In this document: positions 1 through 9,918 of the stretch, in pieces | Layout of the letters: each line of letters starts with the position of its first letter | Numbering within the stretch: position 1 is the stretch's first letter | Source of the DNA: Durusdinium trenchii | Lineage: Eukaryota > Sar > Dinophyceae > Suessiales > Symbiodiniaceae | NCBI GenBank assembly: GCA_963970005.1 | Contig: CAXAMN010000001.1 | Location: forward strand, 3,484,797 to 3,548,796 | Direction: 5' to 3' | DNA length: 64,000 nucleotides | Made by a program: the position numbers and the translations under genes | The notes under the pieces: generated by a model | Database searches by the model: none | What the model was told of the DNA's origin: nothing | The model's input: the letters and a program-made list of their open reading frames with translations, nothing else

Positions 1-34
1 AAAGATGAGTGAATCCATACCTTTACACTTGAAC

Positions 35-690
35 CTACCGATCCCAAGGCTTCCGAAAGTGCAAGAACAGTTGGCTCTTTCTCAAATCAACAGCTTCGGT
101 CACCCTCCAGGCATGATGACCTTCCTTTGTCATCCACTTTGAGGACAAGACGCTATCCTCTTCACAGCAAAGCTCAACAAGCAAAAATTGTGTTCCCATT
201 GGAAGCCCGAAGATAGTCTCTGTCACGCTCGAAATCAACACCTCTAACTGCTCGTCTTTCGAATCTTTCTCAGACCCGTCTTCACCAACAACACCCTTTT
301 CCACGATCACTTCGCGATCTGCTTTCGGCTTTGAACTTGGCGAACTCGATGATGTAGACACACTCTTCTTTTTGCTATTCTTTTGATCCGTCATGCTTAG
401 GTCTAGGTCAAAAGGCTTGCGCGTAGCAACAATCCCGAGATCCTTCCGATATCCCATTTGTGTCAGTGCATCAAGCACTTTGGTCAATGTGTCACTTGGA
501 TTCTCACTTCCTTTCACCCACAACAAGCGAAGAATACCCCGGCCGATCACGTGTTGCAAAAACTCCCAACGAATCTCGGCATGCCTCAACCGCCTTTGGA
601 CATCCATTCGGTGTGAAATGAATTGCTTACCTCCGACACCTTTGCCTTTGCTTTTCCCTTTTTCTTTTTCTTTGCCCTTAGTTGCGTCTC
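35..690 (-). pseudogene. Ty1/copia pol C-terminal remnant (RNase H tail plus extra domain)
   Basis: The minus-strand reading frame contains the end of a copia-type RNase H: a segment of the type RRLRHAEIRWEFLQ followed by LLWVKGSENPSDTLTK, the usual closing motif of dinoflagellate copia polyproteins. Nothing of the upstream RT is present. After a Ser/Lys-rich linker the frame continues into FLLVELCCEEDSVLSS and RVTEAVDLR, which resembles the start of the methyltransferase-like module found in the complete element at 8036-16104, so this may be a different subfamily with the module at its C-terminus (inference). The N-terminal 20-30 residues of the frame are out-of-frame LINE sequence (see next feature), so the true copia fragment begins near 690. 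No LTRs or target duplication seen. A dead fragment. Confidence 0.6.
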
Positions 691-941
691 TTAGCAGCCC
701 TGTCAACATTTCTTCGCCTGACCTTCTGAGAGAATTCAAAAGGCTGAGCAGCATTCTTTCGTTTCCTCAAGAGTTTAGCACTGGCTTGGACGGCAACACG
801 ACTAGAATCACGTCTCGGATGCTTCGTCTTATAATGGTGAGCCACCGCCTTCTCATGATCCCAATTGGCCAACTGGGATGTGTGGTGACTGGAATGGTGC
901 CTGCGATGGTGTCGGAGGTGGAGTTGGGGTGGGGTGGGCAT
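678..941 (-). pseudogene. LINE zinc-finger fragment, related to the LINE at 36.5-41.8 kb
   Basis: The segment reading NWDHEKAVAHHYKTKHPRRD and onward to RRRNVDRAAKRRN matches, with few differences, the C2H2-like region of the LINE ORF at 37729-40023 (NWDH versus KWDH, then AVTHHYKTKHPKRD and CRNVDRAAKSRN). The match stops at a stop codon at 678 where copia sequence begins, so two different retroelements are joined here. The endonuclease that should follow is absent. Truncated and non-functional. Confidence 0.65.
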
Positions 942-1583
942 TGCCGATGGTGGTGTTGGTGGTACCCTTGGTGCCTGAACAGGTGGGAAAGCTGAATAAG
1001 GCGCGGATTGCCAAACACCTTGAACTGAATCCGAATGGATGGTCTGTGGCGGCTGAGCGGGCTGAGATGGTGGTGGTGTATGGTGTGGCCGTGACAGGTA
1101 TGGCTGCAGGTGGTTGTGATCACTGTGATACTCGGTTCACAGGTCATTGGTGGGTTGGGGTGCATGTATACTGGGACCTGTGCCATTGGAAAAGGCTGGT
1201 GGCATGATGGGCTGTGTTGTGCCAAACAGAGTCTGTGGCGGGCAGCTTGAGTGTGGAGCTGACATGTCCGGTGGTTGCGGCTGCAGATGTGGAGGTGGGT
1301 TGGTCTGCGGCGGCGGCTGTAGCTGCGGCTGTGGATGTGGAAAAGGCTGTGGTAGTAATGGTGGCATGGTGGCCTGTGTGGTTGGAGGTGGATAGGCTGG
1401 CTGTGTTTGCGATGTCTGTTGGAGTGTGGGCGGGTATGGCCAAGGGTACTGCATATTGGCAACGCTCTGTTGTCGTCTGCACTCTGTGCGGCTGCCAGCA
1501 GCAGAGCGGCGCTGCACGGGATGGTGAAACTGAAAAGGCACGGGGCAATGATCGCGTCTTGAACGAGTGAAAGTCTGATGCAA
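942..1583 (-). other. Pro/Gln-rich low-complexity open frame, possibly LINE 5' part
   Basis: The plus strand is strongly G/T-rich, so the minus strand reads as proline, glutamine, histidine and threonine codons. The longest sensible frame is 1137-1583, a Pro/Gln-rich chain with runs such as QPQLQPPPQTNPPPHLQPQPP. It lies directly upstream, in the same direction, of the LINE zinc-finger fragment, where LINE proteins of this type can have a proline-rich linker. It could be the degraded N-terminal part of that LINE or simple low-complexity DNA. No domain is recognised. Confidence 0.3.
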
Positions 1584-2606
1584 AAGTCATGTCTGGAACT
1601 GGTTGGTCATGAAATGAAAAGTGAACATCAAAAGTCACATGAATGCAGGCATAGAATTCCAGTGATGATTCACCGTGTGCTCGGCAGCATAGTGCTCAAT
1701 TGATTCGTGAAAAAACCACTGAGCAGAAATCGGCTTCCAGTGGAGAAAACACAGATTCAGTGAACGAATTCCGGAGTGGTCTCGGCGCCCCTTGCGGGGA
1801 TCACACTGCACACCCAAGTGGGAAGATGCAGGTGAGGGAACGTACCAACCAGTCGAAGTTCAGTTAAGCAATGCGCTTGACTCTAGGAGTTAGTTAGTGC
1901 AAGCCGCAAGGATGCTGGGTCGGTAAACTTGAAGGTGTTTGAACAATGCAAAGCAAAAACTCGCGCAGCAGCTCATCAGCAGGTGGGAGAAGAAGAAACC
2001 TACGATACCGGGAAAAATAGCCTGCAAGAGGGTGGACCAGCGGAGTCAGTGTGTTGTCAAGCAGGTACAGGATCAAGCGTCCTTGATCCCTTCCCATCTG
2101 TGATCTTAGCTTCGTTGCGTGCATTAGATCACAGATGCTGCACGTCCCTGCTGAAACTGAAAAGGTGGAGGACCCCTGGGGACGGGGTGTGGTTCACACA
2201 CACACACACATGCAACGATTGAGCTTGAGCGCATCGGCACCAATGGATTGGAGAGACAGAGCTTGTCAATGCTTATCTCATCACTGATTAGTACATTGCA
2301 GTATACACATGCTAAATCGAATCGAAGAAAGGAACATGGGAATATCCTGTCTGAGAGCTTTTCAGCACCAGCACCATGTGGAGCTTGATGATTTGGTAGG
2401 AGCTACAGTGGTTCATCTCACGCAGTCCAATAAAAAACACCAAATAAGGTGCCTCGACATCCTTCACCTCTTTGTGAATGATGACATCCACCTCATCATC
2501 GTCGCCCCAGTCGCCCTCTTCGGCTGCAAATCTCAAATCCATGGCCTTGAGGTGATGGTGAACTACCTTTGTAAGGCCATTTATGGTGAACTACAGTACT
2601 ACCTTT
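1584..2606. other. Unassigned stretch
   Basis: No convincing exon on either strand. Only a short (CA)n run near 2199-2215 stands out. Confidence 0.5.
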
Positions 2607-2694
2607 GGTTCTCTTGAGATCATGATGATGATGATGATGATGGTGGTGATGATGATGATGATGATGATGATTGCTGTTGTTTCTCAAGAGAACC
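2607..2694. repeat. Inverted repeat enclosing a (GAT)n microsatellite
   Basis: Arms GGTTCTCTTGAGA (2607-2619) and TCTCAAGAGAACC (2682-2694) are perfect 13-bp reverse complements. The loop is almost entirely GAT/ATG trinucleotide repeat. A foldback could form in single strands. Confidence 0.75.
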
Positions 2695-3780
2695 CAGCAC
2701 GATATCCTTCTAGCTAACAAATTCTTTGCTTACTCCCCTCCAGAGCAGCGCTGTATTGCAGCTACCTTCAGGTCGGATGGCCAATTCACCCAGCGGAAGG
2801 CTCTGCGGCTCTGTTGCTCTATCCTTGGAAAAATTATTCTGCAACTGTCACTGGGCGAGAACAGATCTGCCTTCGGATTTCTTCGACCCCACTTCAGAAA
2901 GAAAGGAGTAAACCACTTTGGATTTGATGTAAATCTATTCCACTTCAGGAACCGAACCATCCACCGTCCCTTCCACCTGGGGGAACTGCTTGGCTGGGTG
3001 AAACTCATCGCCGTGAGCGGAGCCTTCGAGGTGAAACCAACCCAAGGTGGTCACTGGGAAGTTCAAGACCACTCCCGCGAATCATCTGCTTGAAGAGATC
3101 TGAAAACAAACCCAAGCCCTGTTATATCACCAAATCCTGCTTGTTGGGAGAGCATGGCCATGGCTTGATTTTGGCATGCCAAACAGACCATGTAACAAGG
3201 CCCTAGCACCGACAAAGCCGGTCGATCGCGTCGGCCGGGCAGCGGAGCGGCGTCGCGTCCCGAACAGGGCAAGAACAGCCTCCTACCAGGACCCCTGCTG
3301 AACGAGCGAAGGGCGTCTATTTCTTTTAAGGTCCCTGAAGCGATGCAGACTCGCGAGGAGTCATCTTTTTCAGTTTGGACTGCACTGATTAGATGGCCCC
3401 CAGAGAATTCTGCGAGAGAACTGCAGAAGCTCTGAAGAAAAGACCCTGTGACTGTTGCATGTCTATCTATCTGTGTGCCGATTAAGCCCGAAAATGTCGT
3501 TGATCAGCTTCGCCATACTTGCCTAGTTCCATCCAGAAAGCCTCATGATTACAAAAAAGAGACAACCGTCTATGGAGACCTCCATTGCTATGGACTTCAA
3601 TCTCACTCTTCATTCTGCTCCTCCTTCGGTTCTGCCATCCCTGTCCCGTTAACGTGGCTGCGAAGGGGTACTTGGCATTCGGTGGGCTGTGTCTTCTCCA
3701 TCGGAAGTATCGAAAGGAACCCCGAGGCACCAAGCAACCCCGAGGTCTTTGGCAATGTCCCGTGATGTTAGAGACACCAC

Positions 3781-3818
<38 letters not shown>

Positions 3819-6800
3819 GCAAGTCCAGGTCAGGTCAGAATTCTCAACATGGTCACCCAGGGCGCTTGGTGGTGAACATATACACCCTTTAAAATTACCA
3901 TGGAACCTGAAAACTACTGGGTTGTAGAGGAAAATAGTCCATTTTCAGGTTCCATGTTAATCTTCCCGGGTGCAATTAAAAAAAAGGAGACCTCTTGCAG
4001 ACCCCGTCTTGTGGAGACCAACGCAGGTGCGGAGGAACCTCCGATGCCTGTCCCCCACTGACTGGGGCACGGATGCCGTGTGAAGTCTCTAACGATACCG
4101 CCCGATACGGTTGATCGACCCTCATAATAGGTCACACTAGAAGTGATTGTTGCTTGTTTTCTTGGTACACAAATAGTCGATCTACAACTTGACGGTGTTC
4201 CCGGCAAAGGATCTTGCCCAATGAACTGTCTTGCGTTTCGAACACTCAGATGGGTCTTTGAGATGCATCTAGGCAGACATGAGCCTCCCATATTCACACT
4301 GGGGGCTTCGTTGAAGAGATATATTATATCTACAGTATATATATATATGTATGTCTTGGCCCCCGTACCCGTACCCCTTCAAAATTTCTTCACGAGGTTT
4401 TGACCCACAAGCTCCCCATGAAATTGACACATCATGCAAACGCTCGGTTTGTCTGCGCCTCCAAACTGGCTGTAAGTGCTCTGTGGGTAAGGCCTTAGAG
4501 CTGGAGGCTTGGGAAATTGATCTAACCCAATATGTCCACCATGGGTGACAGGGACCGTGGCCTCCTGCTTGAACTGAAAGAGCCCTCCATGGTCCAGTTC
4601 GGTGAAAAGACCAGGTCCGACTTCAGATCACTTCTTCCCCACCAGAGCCTTGTGCTGGAGCCCTGCAGATCTTGAGGACTCCCCGCCCGCAACGTCCAAA
4701 CCACTGGTGAGTGACAACCGCCGTTCGTTGGGTATAGAGATCATGTGTGGGTCAGCCTGGTCAGCCAGACGTCCTGCTTTGTGTCTGCCTCCAACAGCTG
4801 GACCACGCTTTGAAGTCCGACCCTGAGTCGACCACTGCTGTGTAGAGGAAGCGTTAAACCCACTGCATGTTTCAGGTTCCACTGAAACCGTACCTGGGGG
4901 GGACGGGCAGTGGGGAGTACACTCCCTGGAAATAATCACGGTGACGTGGGTGGCGACCCTGGGATGACCATGTTCCTCTACAAAACCAGGTGGTTTTCAC
5001 TCCGCGCAACCATGATTCTTGCAGGATTCATGGTATGTCTGCCGCGGCGCCTCCACACCGGTGAAGGAGTGTGCTCGTGGGTGCCCCAACGATGAGGTCG
5101 CTGAGGCCCGACTCTTGCTGGGCGTGGCCTTTTTCCGTGACCGTTTCGGTGGCCGTGAAACGGTGGCGGAACGGGGGGGAAGCACCGAGTCGACCTGTAG
5201 CGCTGACATGAGATGAATGTGAACAAAAGGAAGCTCTGCCCGAAATGAACACCCAAATGCATTCTCCTGAGAAAGCTGGGATCCGTCGGGGGCTGGCGAG
5301 GGGTTGACAGGAGTTTGGGCAGCTGGCGGATGAGGTTCTGGGGGTTGAAGGACCCTCAATGCAGGATGGCTGGGGATGGGATGCCAACATCTGAAGGTAC
5401 AGCAAGATAGATGTCATCCTCTACGGTTTTCTTGTGAAATGCATGTAAAGCCCACACACCCATGCCATCCACCCTTACCAGCAAGAGTTTTGTTGGGACT
5501 TCTGCGGCGGAGATGCTCCATTACATGCATGGTCTGATGCTTATCAAGGATCACATTATCACTAGCCACAGTCAACACATTATCACCACCATGCCATATC
5601 TCTGGCTGTTCATGACAGAAGAATCCTGCACCACCTGTGTCCTTTTCAAAGTGAGTGCCCCAAACCGCATGTATTGGCAAAACATGTGAATGTTCCAAAC
5701 AAAATGTAGGACTTCTGTCTTCAGCTGCCGGAAGCTGCAAGAATCAAACCCCCTCAGCTTCGCTCGGTGGAGTGGAAGCTGTAGGCACCTGACCACTCCA
5801 TCCGCGCTCGGCGCGGTGGGGGCGCGGCTGGTGGAGAAGCGGGGGGGGTCTCACAGACTCGTCGCCAAACCCATGGATCAACGTCTAGAGCCGGAGGAGC
5901 CGTTTTCCTAGGTAAAGCCCACTATGTAAAAGCCCAGTTTTTCTGTGGACCAAACAGGTGACCCTGTGGATGATGTGGCTGGAAGCTCTCGACATATTCT
6001 TTCCATATCAGCTCTTCAATGTGAGTTCCTGACCACTCTAAAAGTGATCCCCAAAGACTCTGTTACAAAAGAGGGTCACGACTCACTAGACGAACCTAAT
6101 TACTTTTCAAGGGAGTGCTAGCATGGCTGCATGCGCCCAATCCTAAGTAGACCTCATCGCAGGTGTCCATGGCAGACGTCAATCAACTTCTTCCATGATC
6201 CACACGGGATGGAAAGACACCATCTGACTCCTTCCACGACTTGGGTCTTCGTCCGCTGAGCCGGCCAGACTTAAAGAAAGGAGAGGTCTTCAGACGACCG
6301 ATGACCCCGCCTTCGGGCCAGGAGACGGCGCCCGGCCGGTAGGGACTGCGTCCTGGAACGGATTCCCGGAGGTCCCGGGCCAGGAGACGGAGTCGCCCGG
6401 AGCCGCGCGACGTCCAAGTGGGGAAGTCGTTTGGGTTGTTGGTATCATTGCTTGGAAGAAAAAACGGCCAACAAGATGGAGCGTTGTCTTCCTGAACTTC
6501 TAGCATGTCGCCCCAGCATGTCACCTGGAGCTTTGGTGCGATCGGCACATTCAATGCGTGTCTTTCCCAAAGAAAATGGGAGTTACCAAGAAGAACACCG
6601 CCTTCATCCCAATGACGCCGTATCTGAGGTCATCCTGAATATCTGGGGATTTGAACATTTTCCAGGTTCCTCACACCTGTTCTTGCAGGCAAAGACTCTA
6701 ACCACAGCATTCATTCACATGTTTCAACCCAAGATCATACTCACCCCAAGATTGTCTGATGCTTTGGGTAGGAGGTTAGGTGTTGGGCCACTCCCTGGTA

Positions 6801-6910
6801 GTAAACCACCATAATTCTGTAAACCACTGTAAACCAATGTAAACCAACAACAACTTCTGGTATGGATCTGAACTCCCACCAACCCAATCTCTCAGGTGAC
6901 TCTTGCTCAC
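2695..6910. other. Unassigned stretch with scattered simple repeats
   Basis: No gene is supported. Contents: (GAAA)n/(GA)n at about 3778-3820; the hairpin listed at 3899-3956; an AT microsatellite at about 4318-4350; a GC-rich island at 5040-5216 that is open on both strands (plus-strand reading includes VAEARLLLGVAFFRDRFGGR; minus-strand reading is Ser/Arg/Lys-rich), so it may be an exon of uncertain strand; a second GC-rich island at about 6290-6425 with an internal copy of CCGTCTCCTGGCCCG; and repeats of CTGTAAAC-type units at 6817-6848. Confidence 0.4.
3899..3956. repeat. Short foldback with perfect 15-bp arms
   Basis: CATGGAACCTGAAAA (3899-3913) and TTTTCAGGTTCCATG (3942-3956) are exact reverse complements around a 28-bp loop. 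On the minus strand the loop contains TTTTCCTCTACAA, a core also present in the hairpin at 20985-21078 and near 4970. Confidence 0.75.
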
Positions 6911-7021
6911 ATCCAGGCTGCTGTCCGGATCATCGGCCCCCCCCACCCCGGACGACGGTTCAGCAGCTCCTGCACGGAGCTCGCGCTCGAAGAGCCCCGG
7001 CCGGAGCTCCTCGCGGGGCAC
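6911..7021 (-). CDS. Candidate internal exon, unknown protein
   Basis: A GC-rich island reads as 37 open codons in phase 0 between an AG|G acceptor (exon starts GTGCCCCGCGAGGAG) and a GT donor (CTGGAT|GTGAGC). The peptide (VPREELRPGLFERELRAGAA, then an acidic DDPDSSLD tail) has normal protein composition. No family is recognised and no neighbouring exon of the same gene could be identified, so the parent gene is unknown. The other frames of the island are also partly open; this one was chosen because both splice sites fit. Confidence 0.4.
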
Positions 7022-8029
7022 CTGGAACACCACCCGCACAGTCCGGTGAGGGTCCTTTTTAACAAATGCCCGTGGGAAAATGTCCAAGCCAAAGGCGTGA
7101 ACTCTCACGTTCAACTAACCAGTTCCAAGCTCGCAGACTTACGACTCGATGGTCAGCCATTGGCTTTGCTGGATGTGCATCTTTCTGGCTTTCAGTCTAT
7201 CTTCCTTTGCAAACCACCTTGCTCTCTGTCCAAAAACCTTCTCCTCGTGTGCCCCCGAGTTGGACACCTCGATCCAAGGCTCTGACCGATGGGCTCTTCC
7301 GACGGGGCCTGACGAGTAGGAGGCATGGCAGTGGGGGACAAGCCCGGTGAAGAAAAGAACAATGCAGGATTCCTTTAGCACATGCCAAAGAACATGCCTT
7401 TGTTGCATGTGAAAAAAGTAACTAAGTGGAGTCTACACGTTAAAAGAATTGATAAAACAGGCCTTTGTCGCCTTCAAATACAAGGATATGTGCCATCTCC
7501 AAACTTCGGGGACTTTCCAAACCGACGGCTTGGGACTTGTCTCACCCGACCAAATCCAGGAATGCTTTCGCTTCAGGGCCAGGGGAAGTCCCTAGGGTCC
7601 TGTCACCGAATCAAAGGTGTTCAGTCAGTAGTTCTTGGAGGTTGGAGCTCAAACGGTCCGACCTAACTGGTCCAGGTCGAAGGGCAAACGGTAGCCTACA
7701 GTATAGCCACTCACGATACCACCGGGGGGTCCTCCCATCAAGTACAACATCCCTCGTTGGCGCTTCAGTGACGAGCCAGCGGCCGGCCGGTAGAAGGCCA
7801 AGGGGAAGAGGGCGCCGACCCTCGACTCTTCCACAGTGGGTGAACTCCCAAGCGCGAACACTATATTGTATAAATGAAATGATACTAAATATATTTTACT
7901 ATTAGTAGTAGTAGTAGTAGTAGGAGTAGCAGTAGCAGTAGCAGTAGCAGTCGCAGTGGTAGTAGTAGTAGTAGTAGTAGTAGCAGCATTGTATGTTATT
8001 ATGTATGTTTATATTCATATATATATATA
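7022..8029. other. Unassigned stretch ending in AGT microsatellite
   Basis: No exon is supported. An imperfect (AGT)n/(AGC)n run occupies about 7901-7988, followed by an AT run into which the copia element inserted. Confidence 0.5.
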
Positions 8030-8035
8030 TACAGT
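8030..8035. repeat. Target-site duplication, left copy (TACAGT)
   Basis: TACAGT directly precedes the LTR at 8036 and is repeated at 16105-16110 directly after the other LTR. Six bases is one more than the usual five for copia elements; one base may match by chance. Confidence 0.75.
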
Positions 8036-8274
8036 TGTGATTCCTTCGGAACCACAAAGGTAGCACCTACAACAACCTACTCAACCTAAAGGGTTCCTAC
8101 CCTACCAAGACCCTTCCCCAAGCGTCCACGCTCCTTTGTCCTCGTGAGTCCGCTCCCTTGAGCCAATGATTTCATTGGCGTGGTCGAATGTCGATGCTGT
8201 CGATGCGATGTCACCTTTGGTCTGGATTCATGAGAAGGTCAGGTGGCCCTTGGTTCATTGGCTTCAAATTCACA
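8036..8274 (-). repeat. 3' LTR of the copia element
   Basis: 239 bp, reading TGTGAATTTGAAGCC...GGAATCACA on the minus strand, and matching 15866-16104 base for base by eye. It contains a small palindrome CCAATGA-AA-TCATTGG. The last 12 codons of the RNase H frame and its stop lie inside this LTR. The bases just upstream (AGAAATACAGTGAG) are only a weak polypurine tract. Confidence 0.95.
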
Positions 8275-9918
8275 CTCACTGTATTTCTGTTTTCGAAATG
8301 AATCCTTTGACTCCGTTGCCTGGCTGCGAAAACTCTCTGCCCAGCGTTCCCCATACTTACGGTTCGCATTTGTTTTCAGGGTATTTGTTTCGTCAAAAAT
8401 GCGAAACCTGCCAAGTGCCAGCACCTTCCTAAGGAAACTTGCGTCCATAGGTTTTGTCAAACAGTCAGCCAGCATTATTGCTGTGGAAATCCATCTGCAT
8501 TGAGCGTTTCCTTCAGCTTGTTCTTTTATCTGCATGACTTCTATTGTAGTCCTCCACTCTTGGCAGTTGGGAATTGCTAGTTTCGTGACTAAATCATACA
8601 ATGATTTGCAGTCCGTCACTAACAAGGCTTTGGGTTGATTTGCTAGTGCTTTTTTCGGCTTTTGCCATTGAAAGTATGGATCATTTACATAACCCCACAA
8701 GCATCTTACCCAAGTAAGCTTATCTAGTGAACTGGACATGGCGTATGCCTCTGCACTCAGGGTAGATCTAACCACTCGAGCTATCTGTTTAGATCCCCAG
8801 GCCATAGGTGAGAATTCTGACACTTCGTTCTGTCCTAGCTTCTTGGTTGTTGCCATGACGAATAGGCCTTGTTGGGCCTTCAGCTGATGCTCTGAAGCAA
8901 AGCTAGCATCTCCAAAACTTGCAAAAGTGACTTGTTCCACAGGGATTGGTTGTACTAGAATGGATGTCTCCATTGTGGTTTTGGCTTCTTTCAGGATTTT
9001 GTTTCCTTCTAGCAAGTCAGCCACTGTGGCCTTGGGAACTTTCTTCTGCAAAAATGCAACTTTGGCAGCTAAGTCTGGTCTCGAATGCACTGCTGCGTAT
9101 TGTAGGCTACCACACAAAGCTCTTAATTGTTGTAGTTCATGTGGCGTCACTGTGGAGTTTTCATCTTTTCTCCTTGGTTTGGGTATGTCTATTGGGTCTA
9201 TTCTCTGTATGTAATCGGCTTGGCTTACCCTTATCGAATTGTCGGGATTCTGCTCAATGTCAAGACCAGTGAATCTAAATTTCTTGTATTCTTTCTGGCC
9301 GAATGGAAGATGTTTCTGGATCCTGACAAGTGCTTTCTCGAATTGCTCTGTTCCTCCTCCTATCCCATCATCAACATGTGTTCCCAATATTCCTTCTAAC
9401 TTTCGTGGATCCTTGGGATTTCTCAACATGAACAAACATGCATCCAGGGGATGGGCTTGGAATCCTTCGGCTTCAAGTTGCTTACGAAACTCCTTGTAAA
9501 ACAGCAACGGTGCATCTACCCTTCCATATGCATTACCCTTTAGTAAGCATACCTCATTAGCTTTCAGATTCAGCATCTTTTGTAGTTCAGGAACCGGTTG
9601 CATTGCTAACTGTCTTTCGTCGGCTCGTCCACGAAGGAATGCAGTTTTGATATCAAAGCTTTGCAGGTTCCATCCTCGGCTACTCACTTCTTGAAGTATC
9701 ACCATTCGCCCATCCCGAGACAATGTAGGAGATTCTGTACTAACTGTTGCTGCATCAGGATCCTCAAATCCTCTCACTACAAGTCTGGCCTTGGCCTTTC
9801 GGCCATTGGTTGATGATGGATCTGTTTTCCAGGTCAATATCCATCTTGATGACATGATGCGGCTTGGTGAATCTTGTCTCTCAACAATGGCTCTATGGAT
9901 GATGTCTCGATCCAACAT
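8239..9918 (-). CDS. pol: Copia reverse transcriptase and RNase H (3' part of pol)
   Basis: 559 codons from ATG 9918. The N-terminus contains SSRWILTWK and KARLVVRGF, the standard entry to copia RT, then QSFDIKTAFLRG with the first catalytic Asp. The YVDD box is HVDDGIGGG, with catalytic D183-D184 at 9367-9372. The RNase H domain follows, with LLVTDCKSLYDLV and closing ADCLTKPMD. The protein makes element cDNA and removes the RNA template. It probably is not a separate gene: the preceding frame reads into ...LLRDKI, and a shift back by one base at about 9870 restores a normal RT start (K-I then S-P-S-R-I-M). No classical slippery heptamer is visible, so a one-base deletion is more likely than programmed frameshifting. 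The C-terminal end runs into the 3' LTR. Confidence 0.9.
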   Translation of the reverse strand: MLDRDIIHRAIVERQDSPSRIMSSRWILTWKTDPSSTNGRKAKARLVVRGFEDPDAATVSTESPTLSRDGRMVILQEVSSRGWNLQSFDIKTAFLRGRADERQLAMQPVPELQKMLNLKANEVCLLKGNAYGRVDAPLLFYKEFRKQLEAEGFQAHPLDACLFMLRNPKDPRKLEGILGTHVDDGIGGGTEQFEKALVRIQKHLPFGQKEYKKFRFTGLDIEQNPDNSIRVSQADYIQRIDPIDIPKPRRKDENSTVTPHELQQLRALCGSLQYAAVHSRPDLAAKVAFLQKKVPKATVADLLEGNKILKEAKTTMETSILVQPIPVEQVTFASFGDASFASEHQLKAQQGLFVMATTKKLGQNEVSEFSPMAWGSKQIARVVRSTLSAEAYAMSSSLDKLTWVRCLWGYVNDPYFQWQKPKKALANQPKALLVTDCKSLYDLVTKLAIPNCQEWRTTIEVMQIKEQAEGNAQCRWISTAIMLADCLTKPMDASFLRKVLALGRFRIFDETNTLKTNANRKYGERWAESFRSQATESKDSFRKQKYSECEFEANEPRAT

